Below, in pieces: positions 61,201 through 64,000 of a stretch of 64,000 nucleotides of DNA; the first letter of the stretch is position 1; each line of letters opens with the position of its first letter. The translations under genes and the position numbers were made by a program. The stretch comes from Chiua virens (taxonomy: Eukaryota; Basidiomycota; Agaricomycetes; Boletales; Boletaceae). Under the pieces are notes generated by a model. It searched no databases and had not been told where the DNA came from. It saw only the letters and a list, made by a program, of their open reading frames with translations. The DNA lies in assembly GCA_019787685.1 (NCBI GenBank), contig JAHNUO010000002.1, positions 1,116,001 to 1,180,000 on the forward strand. Reading direction: 5' to 3'.

Positions 61201-64000
61201 ATCGTGGGCCTGCCTCATTGTCACCTCGCTGAAAGACGTCTTGGTTTCGTGTTCCAGAGACACTATATTTGCGAGTTACAACAAGACCTCGGTCGATATT
61301 CTAGCACGTACTGGGGTACTCTAGCGCGGGGATGCACTGATCGAGGGACATGCTGCAAAAGCTCGGTGACTGAAGAGCAAGCCTTGATGCCATTTGAGAG
61401 GATCGTGCCTGTCAAGGAATTCGAGGCATGTCAATAATTATATGCAGGGAAGAAGTGTGGGTAGTCAAACCTGCAGAAATGTTGTACATCCGTCTCAAAT
61501 ACCGTTGTGTCAAAGAATTAGCGTTCAAAAAGTAACCATTCATGAAGCGCTCGCGGACATCCAAAGGTATGAGCTGCGAGCACGTCTTCAACCATTGGAC
61601 GGGAATCTCGGATGTAGATGTGAACGAAGTGCAGTCTAGAATAATCTCGTAATGTCTTTCCCCGTACTCTGGGCTGGTCAATGTCTAAATTGTGCACGGT
61701 TGAACAGTTACCCAGGATGAAGTGGATGTATGCATTTACCTGGAGAATATGATACATCAACAGTTCAATGTCGAGGGCTTCTACGTCTATCTTGCAGACG
61801 CGCAGGACGAAAATGGCAGATACATCCTAGAATAAATATTAGTAATGTCTCCATCGTGACATCCAACAATTACCTCCGCAACATCCGCAGGCACGAATAT
61901 ATCTTGGACGGATTCAATACTACGATGAGAGCAGCGATTCATCAGATCAATGAATTCTCTATGCTCGGAACTCTGAAGAAGAGAAAATCGCGGGACTTCG
62001 GGAGCTTCTTGAAGCTCTACGAGAAGGTTACATAGTTGGTCCCAGGCACGCCGGGCACCCATCGTTACCGAATCATCCTCATTGTTGGGCTTGACGTAGC
62101 TGAGTAACTCTTTTCCAATCTTGTCTGCATGCTTATCGAGGAAACGATGCAGCACGATAGTGTCCGTGTCGTCTGCAGTGGTTCCCAGCCATTCACCCCC
62201 AACCTCGTCAGCAGCCGTGGCAGAGTATTTCTGCACACACAAGGATAAGGGTGATCTCGCTTATCATAAGTTTGTTGGAATCGCTCACATTAACTTCGCT
62301 GAGGAATCGGGTGACGTTGGTGATGTTTGCTTTCAAAAACTCGTTCAAGCAAACCATATGAGCCTCCTTCGCAAAGAAAATGTTGTTGGCCAAATTCTGC
62401 ATGACTTTGGCGATGATCATGAGTCCTCGACGGATAACCGCGTCATCTTTGGGAACTTCTACGTCTACCACTTCGGGAGCAACAATGGCAGGAGAAATAA
62501 AACTAGAGGGAATGTTGTAGATGGTCTGGTGTCGTGACGTAGGAAGTAGATTGACTTACCGAAGAAATATGAAAGCACCAAGGGCAGCAAATTTCGATTC
62601 GGGCCAGACTTGATAACTGTCGAGCGTGAGGTGACATGACGTTGGATGGATACGAACTCTTACACTGCTTTCGCTAAGTGAGCGCACACTTCCCGAAACA
62701 TCCTTCAGAGGGAGGGAATGAGCGAACAATTTCAGACAATCGCGAAAACACTTACGGTGGGAGGGCAGGCACCGAGGAACCGATGATCTCAAGGAAGGAA
62801 GATGCAATGAACTCAACGTCTCGTTGATTTTGTTCCAACTTGTGTTTGGGAGTTTTGGCTGGATCAAGATCATAAGCATGACCAGAAGGCATTGATGTCA
62901 TGGTCTTGATCAAAGGCAGAATAAGACTACGGAGATAGTTATAGCCGTGTATCCTGGCAAAAGCGGACAAGAATCTTGTACAGGTCGAGTTGCTTCGGAA
63001 CAAGTCCGCATCGCTGGCTATACATGATGTTGGTTTACGCAAGTCCGGAGAAGCGAGACATTACCAGTATGTGCTATTTCTCGATCTATCATTGTCTTGA
63101 GTAGCGCTACCAGCGAAGCACGGGTGTCGAAGATATTCATGAGCACCGAGATCATTATGTCAACCTCATTGGCGGGGCAACATTCACATATCACCATAGC
63201 AAGGACCATCTACACGCTGTTAAGCATGATGAATTTGGCGACACAAAGATAACGCCTACATCAGAGCCTTTGACGAGCTAGAAAGAAAATGTCAAGTCGA
63301 GGTTGGGCACCATAATCAAGGACCATACCTCCCGAAGCTGATTCCGACGAGCTTGTAATTCTGGATTACGCTGAGGCTCGAATTTTGTGCCCTTACCCAG
63401 TACACGAGCAAAGACGTGAACGAATATCGTTCGCTTTCTGAGATCTGAATCATAAGCCAGGGCGATACAATGCTTTAGGCCGTTCTCAGAGTTGGCTATC
63501 ACAAGGTGTGAGAGTCCGGTGATGACCAGTTCTCGCACGTCCGCTTCTCTCTGAGATGTCATTGTTTTCTGAATGATGGTTAATTGAATATAAAAAATTA
63601 AGACACGGTGTCACCTTTTGCACAGAAGGAATGTCTGAGGTTGAGTCGGAAGCCTAGAAGTATAATGAAGATATGACTCGAACGACGAATACGAACGTAC
63701 AGGTTGTTCCGACTGGCATATATCAAGCGCTCTGAGAAGCACGTGAGAGTATCTGATAAACAAACGCGAAACCGCATGGCCTAAATCGTCACCATCATGG
63801 GGTACACTGGTGTCGATGGATTGTAACTTGAGACGATCAAGAAGCCGGACGGCCGTCCTCAAGACAAACCTATTGATGTCGTACTGTAGTTGAATGGCAT
63901 CGGCTTCCACATTCTGAATCGGAATCGCGTCAAGTACAGTCTTGATAAGATGACCGAACTCACCAGAAGCGGATCTTGGAACCATTCCATGATCGTGTCC
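58241..64000 (-). CDS. IRA1: IRA/neurofibromin-type RasGAP, 5' end outside window
   Basis: Large GTPase-activating protein that turns off Ras and so lowers cAMP/PKA signalling. The part in the window starts at the right edge with TIMEWFQDPLL (donor GTGAGT), continues VEADAIQLQYDINRFVLRTA and helical repeats, and reaches the RasGAP domain: DLFRSNSTCTRFLSAFARIH with the arginine finger, YNYLRSLILPLIKTM, YDLDPAKTPKHKLEQNQRDV, ESKFAALGAFIFLRF with the following ISP motif, IRRGLMIIAKVMQNLANN. A Sec14/PH-like region (DVEALDIELLMYHILQ) and a long HEAT-like C-terminus follow (YMSPWVRNLAQFCNPSSPLY, QIWVEIGRLDSTLVNVVLDE, LVRKSVYGIIMNFLQSHYLA). Stop at 58241. More than 20 introns. The order of RasGAP, Sec14-PH and C-terminal repeats matches neurofibromin and yeast Ira1/Ira2. 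Confidence 0.92.

Overview
The window is nuclear DNA of a filamentous fungus, most likely a mushroom-forming basidiomycete (Agaricomycetes). The reasons are gene-dense housekeeping content (about 22 protein genes plus five tRNAs in 64 kb), almost every gene cut by many introns of about 48-60 nt with GT..AG ends and CTGAC/CTAAC-like branch sites, and protein families of typical fungal make-up. There are no operons, CRISPR arrays, transposon bodies or secondary-metabolite clusters. All gene calls below were made by joining reading frames by eye at plausible splice sites; no alignment or search was run.

Layout. 1-7 kb (all minus strand): an AIR1-like zinc-knuckle protein (3' end outside the window), an NDR/CBK1-type kinase, a SET/MYND-like protein and the mitochondrial import receptor TOM20, whose stop codon overlaps a possible start of the SET gene by the four bases ATGA. 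7-16 kb: PSY2 (PP4 regulatory subunit 3), tRNA-Asn, TRM10, an acyl-protein thioesterase and an NDUFAF5-type complex I assembly methyltransferase. 16-24 kb: two plus-strand genes of regulatory look, a very Pro/Gln-rich C2H2 protein and a histone-fold-like protein with a 12-nt microexon. 24-39 kb: RPA135 of RNA polymerase I back to back with an FG nucleoporin of the NUP98/NUP116 type, then RCF2, tail-anchored cytochrome b5, a one-helix membrane protein and a second FG nucleoporin (NUP1/NUP153-like). 39-48 kb: tRNA-Ile, tRNA-Arg(ACG), a cyclophilin-RRM protein, a BTB-domain protein with a broken frame, P5C dehydrogenase (PUT2), a decayed DUF1992 (DNAJC28-like) pseudogene and a small basic protein with a strong-looking promoter. 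48-64 kb: a membrane-anchored ubiquitin protease, CDC7 kinase flanked by two identical tRNA-Arg(TCG) genes in inverted orientation, a WBP2-like PH-GRAM protein, a coiled-coil protein and most of an IRA/neurofibromin RasGAP (5' end outside the window).

The genes do not form one pathway. Recurrent themes are nuclear pore and RNA metabolism (two FG nucleoporins, AIR1, RPA135, TRM10, cyclophilin-RRM) and mitochondria (TOM20, NDUFAF5, RCF2, PUT2). Several divergent pairs share spacers of 150-400 bp that must hold both promoters. The points most worth a second look are the TOM20/SET overlap, the microexon, the inverted tRNA-Arg pair, the DUF1992 pseudogene, two GC-AG introns and four places where one extra base breaks an otherwise conserved frame. 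I saw no convincing undescribed multi-gene system.
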